DNA from: JBBWZH01 sp035544115
Lineage (GTDB): Bacteria; Actinomycetota; Actinomycetes; Mycobacteriales; CADCTP01
Assembly: GCA_963714145.1 (NCBI GenBank)
Contig: OY970235.1
Coordinates: forward strand, 1,488,001-1,552,000
Direction of reading: 5' to 3'
Length of the DNA: 64,000 nucleotides
Shown here: piece by piece, positions 49,715 to 59,059 of the stretch
How positions within the stretch are numbered: the first letter of the stretch is position 1
Layout of the letters: the number at the start of each line of letters is the position of its first letter
The notes under the pieces: generated by a model
The model's database searches: none
Told to the model about the DNA's origin: nothing
Seen by the model: only the letters and a program-made list of their open reading frames with translations
Program-made: the position numbers and the translations under genes

Positions 49715-51259
49715 ATGACCGACCGCGGCGACCAGCCGCCGGCCGCCGGCCTGCTGCGCCGGTACCTGACCGGCACCGACCCGTCCACTGTGGACACCGG
49801 CGCCGCCGGCTTCTACGCGGCGCTCGACTCGGTGGCGGTGGTGTCCCCGGACATCGCCGCCGCGGTGCTGCGCGAGCTGGCCGACGAGCGGTCGAACGTG
49901 AAGCTGATCGCCAGCGAGAACTTCTGCTCGCTGGCGGTCCAGCTCGCGCACGGCAACCTGCTCACCGACAAGTACGCCGAGGGCTTCCCCGGGCACCGGT
50001 TCTACGCCGGGTGCGACAACGTGGACACGATCGAGGCGGCCGCGGCCGAGCTGGCCAAGGAGCTGTTCGGCGCCGCGCACGCCTACGTCCAGCCGCACTC
50101 CGGGGCGGACGCGAACCTGGTCGCGTTCCTGGCCATCCTGGCGACCACGGTCGAGGCGCCGGCGCTGGAGAAGCTCGGCACCAGGAACCCGGCCGCGGTC
50201 GGCGCCGAGGACTGGGAGCAGATCCGGGCGGAACTGAACGGTCAGCGGCTGCTCGGCATGGACTACTACTCCGGCGGCCATCTCACCCACGGCTACCGGC
50301 ACAACGTCTCCAGCCGGCTGTTCGAGGCGCACTCGTACGCGGTCGACCGGGAGACCGGGCTGCTCGACCTGGCCGCGCTCCGGGCGCAGGCGCGCGAGCT
50401 GCGGCCGCGGATCCTGCTGGCCGGCTACAGCGCCTACCCGCGGCTGATCGACTTCGCCGCGTTCCGGGAGATCGCGGACGAGGTCGGCGCCACGTTCATG
50501 GTGGACATGGCGCACTTCGCCGGGCTGGTCGCCGGCAAGGTGTTCACCGGCAACTACAACCCGGTCGAGCACGCCGACGTGATCACCACGACCACCCACA
50601 AGACGCTGCGCGGCCCGCGCGGCGGCATGGTCATGTGCACCCCCGAGTACGCCGACGCGGTGGACAAGGGCTGCCCGGCGGTGCTCGGCGGCCCGCTGCC
50701 GCACGCGATCGCCGCCAAGGCGGTGGCGCTGCGCGAGGCGTTGCGGCCCGACTTCGCCGACTACGCGCACCGGATCGTGGCCAACGCGCAGGCCCTCGCG
50801 GACCAGCTGCAGAAGCGCGGGGTGACCGTGCCGACCGGCGGCACCGACAACCACCTCGTGCTGGTCGACGTCGCCAGCACCTGGGGTCTGACCGGACGGC
50901 AGGCCGAGTCGGCGCTGCGGTCCTGCGGGCTGACCCTCAACCGGAACTCGCTACCGTTCGACCCGAACGGACCCTGGTACACCAGCGGGCTCCGGCTGGG
51001 CACCCCGGCGGTCACCACGCTGGGCATGGGCTACGACGAGGTCACCGAGATCGCCGACCTGATCAGCACCGTGCTCGGCCAGGTCACCCCGGTGAGCAGC
51101 ACCGACGAGGCCGGCACCGAAACGGTCAGCAAGGCCAAGTTCAGCCTGCCGGCGGACGTCATGCACCAGGCCCGGGACCGGGTCGCCGACCTGCTCGCCC
51201 GGTACCCGCTCTACCCCGAGCTGACCCTCACCTCGACCGGCACCGACGGTCCGGGGTAG
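49715..51259 (+). CDS. glyA: Serine hydroxymethyltransferase
   Basis: PLP enzyme interconverting serine and glycine with tetrahydrofolate. 514 residues, longer than the usual 420-430, as in the long actinobacterial form. PLP lysine is Lys296 in TTTTHKTLRGPRGG. Other landmarks: LIASENFCS, YAEGFPGHRFYAGC, SGADANL, DMAHFAGL. Start is ATG 49715 with GGAG nine bases upstream; ATG 49706 is in frame but too close to that site. The extra length is mainly an insertion around residues 125-200. Supplies glycine-serine flux alongside gcvH/gcvP. Confidence 0.95.
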   Translation: MTDRGDQPPAAGLLRRYLTGTDPSTVDTGAAGFYAALDSVAVVSPDIAAAVLRELADERSNVKLIASENFCSLAVQLAHGNLLTDKYAEGFPGHRFYAGCDNVDTIEAAAAELAKELFGAAHAYVQPHSGADANLVAFLAILATTVEAPALEKLGTRNPAAVGAEDWEQIRAELNGQRLLGMDYYSGGHLTHGYRHNVSSRLFEAHSYAVDRETGLLDLAALRAQARELRPRILLAGYSAYPRLIDFAAFREIADEVGATFMVDMAHFAGLVAGKVFTGNYNPVEHADVITTTTHKTLRGPRGGMVMCTPEYADAVDKGCPAVLGGPLPHAIAAKAVALREALRPDFADYAHRIVANAQALADQLQKRGVTVPTGGTDNHLVLVDVASTWGLTGRQAESALRSCGLTLNRNSLPFDPNGPWYTSGLRLGTPAVTTLGMGYDEVTEIADLISTVLGQVTPVSSTDEAGTETVSKAKFSLPADVMHQARDRVADLLARYPLYPELTLTSTGTDGPG

Positions 51260-51331
51260 ACCGTGGGACGGGCCGCCGGCGCGCACCGGAAGATCGCCGC
51301 GCGACACGTCCCTCTAACTCTCCAGTGTCGG

Positions 51332-51361
51332 TTGACCCTTTGCGGAGCGGCTGACTAGGCT
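51332..51361 (+). promoter_or_regulatory. Promoter upstream of garA
   Basis: TTGACC (51332-51337), 18-base spacer, TAGGCT (51356-51361). Transcript start near 51368, leaving about 110 bases of leader. Confidence 0.7.
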
Positions 51362-51479
51362 CGCCGCACGCCTGCGGGGTGAGTGCGTCGCCGGCGGATC
51401 CATGGACCGGGGCGCCGCTCGGCGCCGATCCGGCCGGCGAGAAACATCACGATCGGTGAGAGTGGAGGCGGACCCGACC

Positions 51480-52007
51480 GTGTTCTGCACCCGGTGCGGC
51501 CACGAGAACCCCGACGACAGTCGGTTCTGCGCGCAATGTGGCGCGCCGTTGACCAGATCCGGCGACCAGGTCGGGTCGGTCGAGGCGACATCCATCATCT
51601 CCGGCGGCTTCGTCGAGGACCTGCCCGGCGCGGAGGTCGGCGAGGACGTACACGTCGGCGCGGTGGACGCGCTGCCGCCCGGCTCGGCCCTGCTGGTGGT
51701 CAAGCGCGGCCCCAACGCCGGCAGCCGGTTCCTGCTCGACCAGGAGGTCACCACCGCCGGCCGGCACCCGAACAGCGACATCTTCCTGGACGACGTGACC
51801 GTCTCCCGCCGGCACGCCGAGTTCCGCCGCGAGGGCAGCAGCTTCGTGGTGCACGACGTCGGCAGCCTGAACGGCACGTACGTGAACCGGCAGCGGATCG
51901 ACGGCGCCGCGCTGGCCGGCGGCGACGAAGTGCAGATCGGCAAGTTCCGGCTGCTCTACCTGACCGGGGTCCGCGGCGACGAGCCGGCCGCCTACTCGGG
52001 CCGGTGA
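51480..52007 (+). CDS. garA: GarA-like FHA regulator with N-terminal zinc ribbon
   Basis: 175 residues. Zinc ribbon FCTRCG ... FCAQCG at residues 2-21. Phospho-switch site EATSII at about 35-40. FHA domain at about 65-160 (AGRHPNSDIFLDDVTVSRRH; GSLNGTYVNR). In mycobacteria GarA inhibits 2-oxoglutarate enzymes and activates glutamate synthase until phosphorylated in ETTS by PknB or PknG. Here the first Thr of the pair is Ala, leaving one phosphosite. GTG 51480 with GGAGG 11 bases upstream is preferred; GTGs at 51456 and 51462 are alternatives. Confidence 0.93.
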   Translation: MFCTRCGHENPDDSRFCAQCGAPLTRSGDQVGSVEATSIISGGFVEDLPGAEVGEDVHVGAVDALPPGSALLVVKRGPNAGSRFLLDQEVTTAGRHPNSDIFLDDVTVSRRHAEFRREGSSFVVHDVGSLNGTYVNRQRIDGAALAGGDEVQIGKFRLLYLTGVRGDEPAAYSGR

Positions 52008-52026
52008 AATCCGGGGAGGCCTCGCC

Positions 52027-52761
52027 GTGACGGTGCCAGCGCGTGCGTTCTTGAGCATCGGTGAGGTGCTGGCCCAGCTGCGCCCGGAATTCGCCGACGT
52101 CACGATCTCCAAGATCAGATTCCTGGAGTCGGAGGGGTTGATCCACCCGGAGCGGACCCCGTCCGGGTACCGCAAGTTCTCCCGGGACGACGTCGCCCGG
52201 CTCCGGTTCGTGCTCGGTCAGCAGCGCGACCACTACCTCCCGCTGCGGGTGATCAAGGAGCAGCTGGACGCGATCGACCGCGGGCTGGAGCCGCCGCCGC
52301 GCACCGGTGGCGGCCCCCGGGTGCCCCGCGCGCTCGTCGCCGCCGAAGGCCTGCCCGGGCCGGAGGAGTTCCTGCGCGAGTCGGCCGACATCCGGCTGTC
52401 CCGCGAGGAGCTGCTGACCGCGGCCGGGCTCGGCGCCGAGCAGCTGGAGCAGCTGGAGCAGTTCGGCCTGCTGGCCGCCCGGGGCAAGGGCGGCCACTAC
52501 GACTCCGACGCGCTGGCGGTCGCCCGGACCGTCGCCGAGATGGCCCGGTTCGGCATCGAACCGCGGCACCTGCGCGCCTACCGCACCGCTGCCGACCGGG
52601 AGATCGGCCTGTTCGAGCAGGTGGTGACGCCGATGGTGCGGCAGCGCAACCCGGAGGCGCGGGCCCGGGCGGAGGAGGCGGTCCGCGAGCTGGCCGCCCT
52701 GTCGGTGCGGCTGCACGCCGCGCTGGTCAAGGCCGGGTTACGGGCAGAGCTCGGCGGATAG
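52027..52761 (+). CDS. ftsR: MerR-family regulator FtsR
   Basis: 244 residues. N-terminal winged HTH at about 8-75 (SIGEVLAQLRPEFADVTISK; FLESEGLIHPERTPSGYRKF). Equivalent to Rv1828 and corynebacterial FtsR, reported as activator of ftsZ. The C-terminal half is a second helical domain rather than a small-ligand or metal-binding site, with no Cys cluster. GTG with GGGGAGG upstream, 20 bases after garA, same operon. Confidence 0.93.
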   Translation: MTVPARAFLSIGEVLAQLRPEFADVTISKIRFLESEGLIHPERTPSGYRKFSRDDVARLRFVLGQQRDHYLPLRVIKEQLDAIDRGLEPPPRTGGGPRVPRALVAAEGLPGPEEFLRESADIRLSREELLTAAGLGAEQLEQLEQFGLLAARGKGGHYDSDALAVARTVAEMARFGIEPRHLRAYRTAADREIGLFEQVVTPMVRQRNPEARARAEEAVRELAALSVRLHAALVKAGLRAELGG

Positions 52762-52825
52762 GGCACGGTGCCCCGGCACCGTGTAGCGTCGACAGCGAAG
52801 GCCTTTTCTCGGGAGGGCGTCCGCT

Positions 52826-53293
52826 GTGAACGAGCTGCGAGTCGTTGGTGTCCGGGTTGAGCTTCCGGTCAACCAGCCGATCGTGCTGCTCAAGGAGGCC
52901 GACGGTGATCGTTACCTCCCGATCTGGATCGGCGCGGTGGAGGCATCCGCTATCGCCTTCGAGCAGCAGGGGGTCCGGCCGGCCCGGCCGCTGACGCACG
53001 ACCTGCTGCGCGATGTGATCTCCGCGCTGGGCGCCCGGCTCGAGGCCGTGCACATCACCGACCTGCGCGACGGCGTCTTCTACGCCGAGCTCGTCTTCGC
53101 CGGCGGCGCCCGGGTCAGTGCCCGCCCGTCGGACGCGATCGCGCTCGCCCTGCGCTCCGGGACGACGATCTACGGCGAGGAGGCCGTCCTGGCCGAGGCC
53201 GGCATCGCGATCCCGGACGAGCAGGAGGACGAGGTGGAGAAGTTCCGCGAGTTCCTCGACACCATCTCACCCGACGATTTCGCCGGCGGGTAG
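52826..53293 (+). CDS. DUF151 bifunctional nuclease-domain protein
   Basis: 155 residues. DUF151 hallmarks: YLPIWIGAVEASAIAFEQQG and LTHDLLRD, then RPSDAIALALRSG. The plant family member has DNase and RNase activity; the bacterial role is unproven. Equivalent to Rv1829. GTG with GGGAGGG nine bases upstream; TAGCGT at 52784-52789 may be a -10. Sits between the two MerR genes as in mycobacteria. Confidence 0.93.
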   Translation: MNELRVVGVRVELPVNQPIVLLKEADGDRYLPIWIGAVEASAIAFEQQGVRPARPLTHDLLRDVISALGARLEAVHITDLRDGVFYAELVFAGGARVSARPSDAIALALRSGTTIYGEEAVLAEAGIAIPDEQEDEVEKFREFLDTISPDDFAGG

Positions 53294-53403
53294 GTAGTAC
53301 AGTTCCGGGATCCCGGGTGGGTGGGCGGGAGAGCGGGACGGGTCTATAGCCTCAATTCTGTCTCGACTTAACGTTGACAGTGATGACACGCCGGGGCGGT
53401 TCG

Positions 53404-53432
53404 TTGACCGACGGCGTCTCACCACTTACTGT
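53404..53432 (+). promoter_or_regulatory. Promoter of the second MerR gene
   Basis: TTGACC (53404-53409), 17-base spacer, TACTGT (53427-53432). A second CGTTGAC element lies 30 bp upstream at 53372-53378, possibly an operator or alternative -35. Confidence 0.7.
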
Positions 53433-53485
53433 CCGAATTACCACCGTGTGACTTCCCCGCGCCGGTGGGGCCGGAGGAGGCACCC

Positions 53486-54091
53486 GTGAGTGAGCCGCGC
53501 GAGCCCCAAGAGCCCCGGCAGGGTGTCCTGTTCACCGATGGGATGGCCCCGGAGCCGGACGAACTGGTCGGCTACCGCGGCCCCACCGCCTGCCACGCCG
53601 CCGGCATCACCTACCGCCAGCTGGACTACTGGGCCCGTACCAACCTGGTGCAGCCGACGGTGCGGGCGGCCGCGGGCTCCGGCACCCAGCGGCTCTACTC
53701 GTTCAAGGACATCCTGGTCCTCAAGGTGGTCAAGCGACTGCTGGACACCGGCGTCTCGCTGCAGAACATCCGGGTCGCGGTCGACCACCTGCGCGCCCGC
53801 GGCGTGCAGGATCTGGCCCAGATCACGCTGCTGTCCGACGGCACCACGGTGTACGAGTGCACCTCCGCCGAGGAGGTCGTCGACCTGCTGGCCGGCGGCC
53901 AGGGCGTCTTCGGGATCGCGGTCAGCGGCGCGCTGCGCGAGCTGACCGGCTCGCTGGCCGAGCTCCCGCCGGGTGAGCGGACCGCCCCGGAGCCGCCGGA
54001 GGCGGCGGGCGGCCCGGCCGAGCCGGCCGAACCGACCCGGTCGGACGAGCTCAGCCGCCGCCGCACCCGCCGGCACACCGCCGCCGGCTGA
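53486..54091 (+). CDS. MerR-family regulator (Rv1830-like)
   Basis: 201 residues from GTG 53486 with GGAGGAGG upstream. HTH region is atypical: ACHAAGITYRQLDYWARTNL, then TQRLYSFKDILVLKVVKRLL (about 34-90), followed by a dimerisation helix. Positional and sequence equivalent of Rv1830. Pairs with ftsR on either side of DUF151 and is often tied to growth and division control; targets here are unknown. Residues 165-201 are an acidic then basic tail. Confidence 0.92.
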   Translation: MSEPREPQEPRQGVLFTDGMAPEPDELVGYRGPTACHAAGITYRQLDYWARTNLVQPTVRAAAGSGTQRLYSFKDILVLKVVKRLLDTGVSLQNIRVAVDHLRARGVQDLAQITLLSDGTTVYECTSAEEVVDLLAGGQGVFGIAVSGALRELTGSLAELPPGERTAPEPPEAAGGPAEPAEPTRSDELSRRRTRRHTAAG

Positions 54092-54194
54092 CCCACCGGT
54101 CCGGGCCCCGGCGCGCCGGGTAACCGGACAGCGACGGTACGTTGCGGCGCAGTAGCCATGAGGTGTTCGGCTCGGCCCGGCCTGGCGGCACTGG

Positions 54195-54200
54195 TAACGT
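54195..54200 (+). promoter_or_regulatory. -10 element for the gcvP leader
   Basis: TAACGT, about seven bases before the predicted start of a 175-base leader containing the glycine riboswitch. Confidence 0.6.
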
Positions 54201-54217
54201 CAACGGTGCTGACGACC

Positions 54218-54340
54218 CCGCGTGGGAGAGTCCCCACGCAGCCAGCGGGGGCGCCGAAGGGGCAACCTCCCCGGAACCTCTCAGGCGCACGGACCATGCG
54301 GGCGAGGCGACTCTGGACGGGTGCGGACAGAGGGGGAGCG
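54218..54340 (+). promoter_or_regulatory. Glycine riboswitch upstream of gcvP
   Basis: Conserved glycine aptamer elements in order: GTGGGAGAG (54222-54230), GCGCCGAAGGGGCAA (54251-54265), AACCTCTCAGGC (54275-54286) and GACTCTGG (54309-54316). The 3' part GGACAGAGGGGGAG is what remains of a closing helix, so only one full aptamer is seen, probably with a degenerate partner. Controls gcvP in response to glycine, most likely switching it on when glycine is high. Confidence 0.85.
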
Positions 54341-54381
54341 CAGCGCCGTCATCCGACCCTGAGCTCCGGAGATCGCATTCG

Positions 54382-57300
54382 ATGACTGATCATGGCCACT
54401 CGGTGCCGTCCGCACTCCCGCCGTTCGTCGCCCGGCACGTCGGCCCCCGCCCGGACGAGCAGGCCAAGATGCTGGCCACCATCGGCTACGGCTCACTGGC
54501 CGAGCTGTGCGCGGCCGCCGTCCCCGAGTCGATCCGGACCCGGGCCGCGCTGCGGCTGCCGGCCGGCGGCACCGAGCCGGCGGTCGCCGCCGAACTGCGC
54601 GCGCTGGCCGGCCGGAACCAGGTGCTGACCAGCATGATCGGCCTCGGCTACGCGGACACGGTGACCCCGGCGGTGATCCGCCGCAACGTGCTGGAGGATC
54701 CGGCCTGGTACACCGCGTACACGCCGTACCAGCCGGAGATCTCGCAGGGCCGGCTGGAAGCGCTGATGGTGTTCCAGACCATGGTCGAGGACCTGACCGC
54801 GCTGCCCACCGCGAACGCCTCGCTGCTGGACGAGGCCACCGCCGCGGCCGAGGCGATGGCTCTGTGTCACCGGATGGCGCCGAACCGGCGGTCGGCCGGC
54901 GCGCCGGCCGGCGCGGCCTTCCTGGTGGACGCCGACTGCCTGCCGCAGACGATCGCCGTGGTCCGCACCCGGGCGCTGCCGCTCGGCATCGACGTGGTCG
55001 TCGCCGACCTGGCCGACGGCCTGCCGGCCGGGCCCGAGATCTTCGGCGTGCTGCTGCAGTACCCCGGTGCCAGCGGGGTGGTACGCGATCACGCCGCGCT
55101 GGTCGCGGCCGCGCACGAGGCCGGGGCGCTGGTCGCGGTCGCGACCGACCTGCTCGCGCTCACCCTGCTGCGGCCGCCCGGCGAGATCGGCGCGGACGTG
55201 GTGGTCGGCAACTCGCAGCGGTTCGGCGTGCCGCTCGGGTTCGGCGGGCCGCACGCCGGGTTCATGGCGGTCCGGTCCGGGCTGGAGCGTTCGCTGCCCG
55301 GCCGGCTGGTCGGGGCGTCGGTCGACGCGGACGGCGCGCCGGCGTACCGGCTCGCGCTGCAGACCCGGGAACAGCACATCCGCCGGGAGAAGGCGACCAG
55401 CAACATCTGCACCGCGCAGGTGCTGCTGGCCGTGATCGCCGCGATGTACGCGGTCTACCACGGCCCGGACGGGCTGCGTGCGATCGCCAACCGGGTGCAC
55501 CGGCGGGCCGTGGTGCTGGCCGCCGGGCTGCGCGCCGCCGGCGTGACGGTGCTGCACGACAGCTTCTTCGACACCGTGCTCGCGGAGGTCCCGGGCCGGG
55601 CCGCGGCGGTGGTCGCGGCGGCCGCGGCGGCCGGCGTCAACCTGCGGCTGGCCGGCCCGGACCAGGTCGGCATCGCCTGCGACGAGGTGACCGGCCCGGC
55701 GCACCTGGCCGCGGTCTGGGCCGCTTTCGCCGTCGGCACCGGGCAGTCCGATGTGGACAGGTCCATTGTGGAGGGCCTGAACCTGTCCACTGTGGACGTA
55801 TTGCCGGCCGGGCTGCGCCGGGGGTCGGCCTACCTGACCCACCCGGTGTTCAGCGAGCACCGGTCGGAGAGCGCGATGCTGCGCTACCTGCGCCGGCTGT
55901 CCGGCCAGGACTACGCGCTGGATCGCGGCATGATCCCGCTCGGCTCGTGCACGATGAAGCTGAACGGCACCACCGAGATGGAGCCGGTGACGCTGCCCGG
56001 TTTCGGCGGCATCCACCCGTTCGCGCCGGCCGACCAGGTGGCCGGCTACCTGGAACTGATCCGCGGCCTGGAGACCTGGCTGGCCGAGCTGACCGGCTAC
56101 GACGCCGTGTCGGTGCAGCCGAACGCCGGCTCGCAGGGCGAGTTCGCCGGGCTGCTGGCCATCCACGCCTACCACCAGGCCCGCGGCGAGGGGCACCGGG
56201 ACGTCTGCCTGATCCCGTCCTCGGCGCACGGCACCAACGCGGCGAGCGCGGCGATGGCCGGCATGCGGGTGGTGGTGGTCGGCTGCCGGGAGAACGGCGA
56301 CGTGGACGTGGCCGACCTGCACGCCAAGATCGACGCGCACCAGCACGATCTGGCCGCGCTGATGGTCACCTATCCGTCCACGCACGGCGTGTTCGAGGCC
56401 GAGATCACCGACATCTGCGCTGCCGTGCATGCCGCCGGCGGCCAGGTCTACGTGGACGGCGCGAACCTGAACGCGCTGGTGGGCCTGGCCCAGCCGGGCC
56501 GGTTCGGGGCCGACGTCTCGCACCTGAACCTGCACAAGACGTTCTGCATCCCGCATGGCGGCGGCGGCCCCGGGGTCGGCCCGATCGGGGTCCGCGCGCA
56601 CCTCGCGCCGCACCTGCCGAACCACCCGCTGCAGCCGCTGGCCGGCCCGGCCACCGGCCCGGGCCCGATCTCGGCCGCGCCGTGGGGCAGCGCCTCGATC
56701 CTCCCGATCTCCTGGGCGTACCTGCGGCTGATGGGCCCGGACGGGCTGCTGCACGCGACCGGGGTGGCGATCCTGGCGGCCAACTACGTGGCCACCCGGC
56801 TGCGTCCGCACTACCCGGTGCTCTACACCGGGCGCGGCGGGCTGGTCGCGCACGAGTGCATCGTCGACCTGCGGCCGATCACCAAGGAGACCGGCGTTAC
56901 CGTGGACGACGTGGCCAAGCGCCTGATCGACTACGGCTTCCACGCCCCCACCATGTCGTTCCCGGTGCCGGGCACGCTGATGATCGAACCGACCGAGTCG
57001 GAGGACCTGCGCGAGCTGGACCGGTTCTGCGACGCGATGATCGCGATCCGGGCCGAGATCCGGAAGGTCGGCGCCGGCGAGTGGGACCGCGCGGACAACC
57101 CGCTGCGCAACGCCCCGCACACGGCCGCCGCGGTCACCGCCACCGACTGGGCCCACCCGTACACCCGCGAGGAGGCGGCCTACCCCCTCGACTCGCTGCG
57201 CCGGGACAAGTACTGGCCCCCGGTCCGCCGGATCGACGGCGCCTACGGCGACCGCAACCTGGTCTGCAGCTGCCCCCCGGTGACCGCCTACCAGGACTGA
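54382..57300 (+). CDS. gcvP: Glycine dehydrogenase (decarboxylating), P protein
   Basis: PLP enzyme decarboxylating glycine and loading the lipoyl arm of GcvH. 972 residues, single-chain form. N- and C-terminal halves are related. PLP lysine is Lys719 in LNLHKTFCIPHGG. Other landmarks: GLGYADTVTPAVIRRNVLED; IPLGSCTMKLN; SAHGTNAASAAMAG. ATG 54382 has CCGGAGA ten bases upstream and follows the riboswitch leader. Nearby gcvH and glyA complete most of the pathway. Confidence 0.97.
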   Translation: MTDHGHSVPSALPPFVARHVGPRPDEQAKMLATIGYGSLAELCAAAVPESIRTRAALRLPAGGTEPAVAAELRALAGRNQVLTSMIGLGYADTVTPAVIRRNVLEDPAWYTAYTPYQPEISQGRLEALMVFQTMVEDLTALPTANASLLDEATAAAEAMALCHRMAPNRRSAGAPAGAAFLVDADCLPQTIAVVRTRALPLGIDVVVADLADGLPAGPEIFGVLLQYPGASGVVRDHAALVAAAHEAGALVAVATDLLALTLLRPPGEIGADVVVGNSQRFGVPLGFGGPHAGFMAVRSGLERSLPGRLVGASVDADGAPAYRLALQTREQHIRREKATSNICTAQVLLAVIAAMYAVYHGPDGLRAIANRVHRRAVVLAAGLRAAGVTVLHDSFFDTVLAEVPGRAAAVVAAAAAAGVNLRLAGPDQVGIACDEVTGPAHLAAVWAAFAVGTGQSDVDRSIVEGLNLSTVDVLPAGLRRGSAYLTHPVFSEHRSESAMLRYLRRLSGQDYALDRGMIPLGSCTMKLNGTTEMEPVTLPGFGGIHPFAPADQVAGYLELIRGLETWLAELTGYDAVSVQPNAGSQGEFAGLLAIHAYHQARGEGHRDVCLIPSSAHGTNAASAAMAGMRVVVVGCRENGDVDVADLHAKIDAHQHDLAALMVTYPSTHGVFEAEITDICAAVHAAGGQVYVDGANLNALVGLAQPGRFGADVSHLNLHKTFCIPHGGGGPGVGPIGVRAHLAPHLPNHPLQPLAGPATGPGPISAAPWGSASILPISWAYLRLMGPDGLLHATGVAILAANYVATRLRPHYPVLYTGRGGLVAHECIVDLRPITKETGVTVDDVAKRLIDYGFHAPTMSFPVPGTLMIEPTESEDLRELDRFCDAMIAIRAEIRKVGAGEWDRADNPLRNAPHTAAAVTATDWAHPYTREEAAYPLDSLRRDKYWPPVRRIDGAYGDRNLVCSCPPVTAYQD

Positions 57301-57314
57301 CCCGGAGCGCCGCG

Positions 57315-58385
57315 ATGCTGACCCAGCTGTCGGTCGTCTCGCCCTGGTTCGCGCTGGGCGTGTTCGCCGCCGCCGGGCTGACCTGGGCCGGCTGGCGGCG
57401 GCTGCACCTGCGCCGGGCCCGGGCCGCGGCGGTGGCCGTGCTGGTGATCGCGAACGTGCTCTCGGTGGCGAGCGTGGCGACCGCGGTCAACGACCACTAC
57501 GCGTACCTGCTGACCGTCGGCGACCTCTTCAGCGTGGCCGACGGCGAGCACGACCTGCCGACCTGGCCGGCGGTGGCGGCGCTCGCCCCGGCGGCGGTGC
57601 TGCGGGCACACCCGCGCGGCGTGGTGGTCCGGCTGGTCGTGCCGGACCGGGGCAGCGGCTTCGGTGCCAGCCGGGCGCTGGTCTACCTGCCGCCGCAGTA
57701 CTTCACCGCGCCGGCCCGGCGGTTCCCGGTTGTCTACCTGTTCCACGGTTCGCCTGGCGTCCCCGGCGACTGGTTCCGCGGCGGCGCGGCCGGCGTGACC
57801 GCGGCCACCCTGGCCGCCGAGGGCCGGCCGCTGATCGTGGTGGCGCCGCGGATGAGCCACGGCTGGCAGGACGACCCGGAGTGCGTCGACGGCCGGGGCG
57901 AGAAGGTGGAGAGCCACTTCGTCCGGGACGTGGTGCCGACCGTCGATGAGCTGCTGCGGACGGTGCCGGACCGGACCGGCCGGATCATCGGCGGGATGTC
58001 CGCGGGCGGTTACTGCGCGTTGAACCTGGGGCTGCGACACCGGGCCCTGGTCGGCGCGATCATCGACCTGAGCGGGGACACCCAGCCGACCCACACCGGA
58101 GGTCTGGCCGTGCTGTTCGGCACCGGTCCGGCCGCGGTGGCGCTGGCCCGGGCGAACACTCCGGCGATCTACGCCGCGTCCGTGCCGGCCGACCCGCCGG
58201 ACCGGATCTGGTTCGACTGCGGCGCGGACGACCTGACCTTGCTGCCCGGCATGCACCGGATCGAGCAGGTGCTGGCCGGCCGGGGCCTGCGGGTGCAGCT
58301 GCACGTCCGCGCCGGCGGCCACACGTTCCACGTCTGGCGCCCGGCCCTGGCCGACGCCCTGACCTGGCTCACCACCCCGAACTGA
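57315..58385 (+). CDS. Membrane-anchored esterase, antigen-85/esterase D type
   Basis: 356 residues. Two N-terminal membrane helices at about 12-57 (WFALGVFAAAGLTWAG; AAAVAVLVIANVLSVA), then an alpha/beta hydrolase (PF00756-like): VVYLFHGSPG oxyanion region, nucleophile Ser229 in GGMSAGGYCAL, Asp in IWFDCGADD, and His in GGHTFHVW. The catalytic domain probably faces outside the cell. ATG with CCGGAG eight bases upstream, 14 bases after gcvP and so perhaps co-transcribed. Substrate unknown; mycolyl transfer is not implied. Confidence 0.9.
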   Translation: MLTQLSVVSPWFALGVFAAAGLTWAGWRRLHLRRARAAAVAVLVIANVLSVASVATAVNDHYAYLLTVGDLFSVADGEHDLPTWPAVAALAPAAVLRAHPRGVVVRLVVPDRGSGFGASRALVYLPPQYFTAPARRFPVVYLFHGSPGVPGDWFRGGAAGVTAATLAAEGRPLIVVAPRMSHGWQDDPECVDGRGEKVESHFVRDVVPTVDELLRTVPDRTGRIIGGMSAGGYCALNLGLRHRALVGAIIDLSGDTQPTHTGGLAVLFGTGPAAVALARANTPAIYAASVPADPPDRIWFDCGADDLTLLPGMHRIEQVLAGRGLRVQLHVRAGGHTFHVWRPALADALTWLTTPN

Positions 58386-58555
58386 GCCCGCCGGGGTGGG
58401 CCGCCGACCGGGTGGCGCGGGCAGCCCGATCAGGCAGCCGGAGCGGGCCGGACGGCCGGCAGCCGGCTGCTGGAGGAAATGCGAAGGTGAGATTCCGGCC
58501 CTGGCGGGCCGGCGGGGGCGTCAGCGTCGACGCCCCTGGTACGGCGCTACGCGGG

Positions 58556-58759
58556 TCAGGCGGCGCCGGCGAGGAGACGGGGGAAGCCGCGGCGGGGGGC
58601 GATGGCCCGGCCGTCCGGCAGGATCTCTCCGGTGTCCTCGAACAGGACGATCCCGTTGCAGAGAAGGCTCCAACCCTGCTCCGGGTGACCTGAAATAACG
58701 TGCGCTGCGTCACGGTCAGGAGCTTCGGCGGGTGGGCACGCTGGGTAGTGCTGGCACAT
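58556..58759 (-). CDS. DUF5999 small conserved actinobacterial protein
   Basis: 67 residues, convergent with the esterase gene. Starts MCQHYPACPPAEAPDRDAA and continues HPEQGWSLLCNGIVLFEDTG and LPDGRAIAPRR, the standard DUF5999 pattern including the early Cys-x-His and Cys pair, which could bind metal. ATG 58759 is the conserved start; the open frame continues to 58864 without support. Function unknown; often found singly in streptomycetes and relatives. Confidence 0.9.
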   Translation of the reverse strand: MCQHYPACPPAEAPDRDAAHVISGHPEQGWSLLCNGIVLFEDTGEILPDGRAIAPRRGFPRLLAGAA

Positions 58760-59059
58760 GGGGTTTCCATCGGGTGGCGGATCGCGGCAGTGGACTGTGT
58801 GGCTGCAGTCACAATTGTGTACGCAAGTCGGTCCGGATTGGTTCGAATTCCCGACTACGCGCATAACGGCTTGGCAAAGTTTGCATCGGCGTATCGAAAA
58901 CTACGCCAAACGGCCGGTTACACAGAGCGCCGTACGCCGGAGTCGGCGAGGATCCCGCGACCGACTGATCTCCCTCTGTGGTTGCCGAGGGTAACGATCA
59001 TGGCGGCACCACCCGGTCGGGTATCACCTGTTCGGGCGCTCGCGACCGCCGGTGGTGAC
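58760..59059. other. Intergenic region with lower GC
   Basis: 300 bases between the divergent DUF5999 start and the type III PKS stop. It includes the palindrome CACAATTGTG (58810-58819), a possible operator for the DUF5999 promoter, and an AT-richer stretch at about 58850-58930. No gene is readable. Confidence 0.6.
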
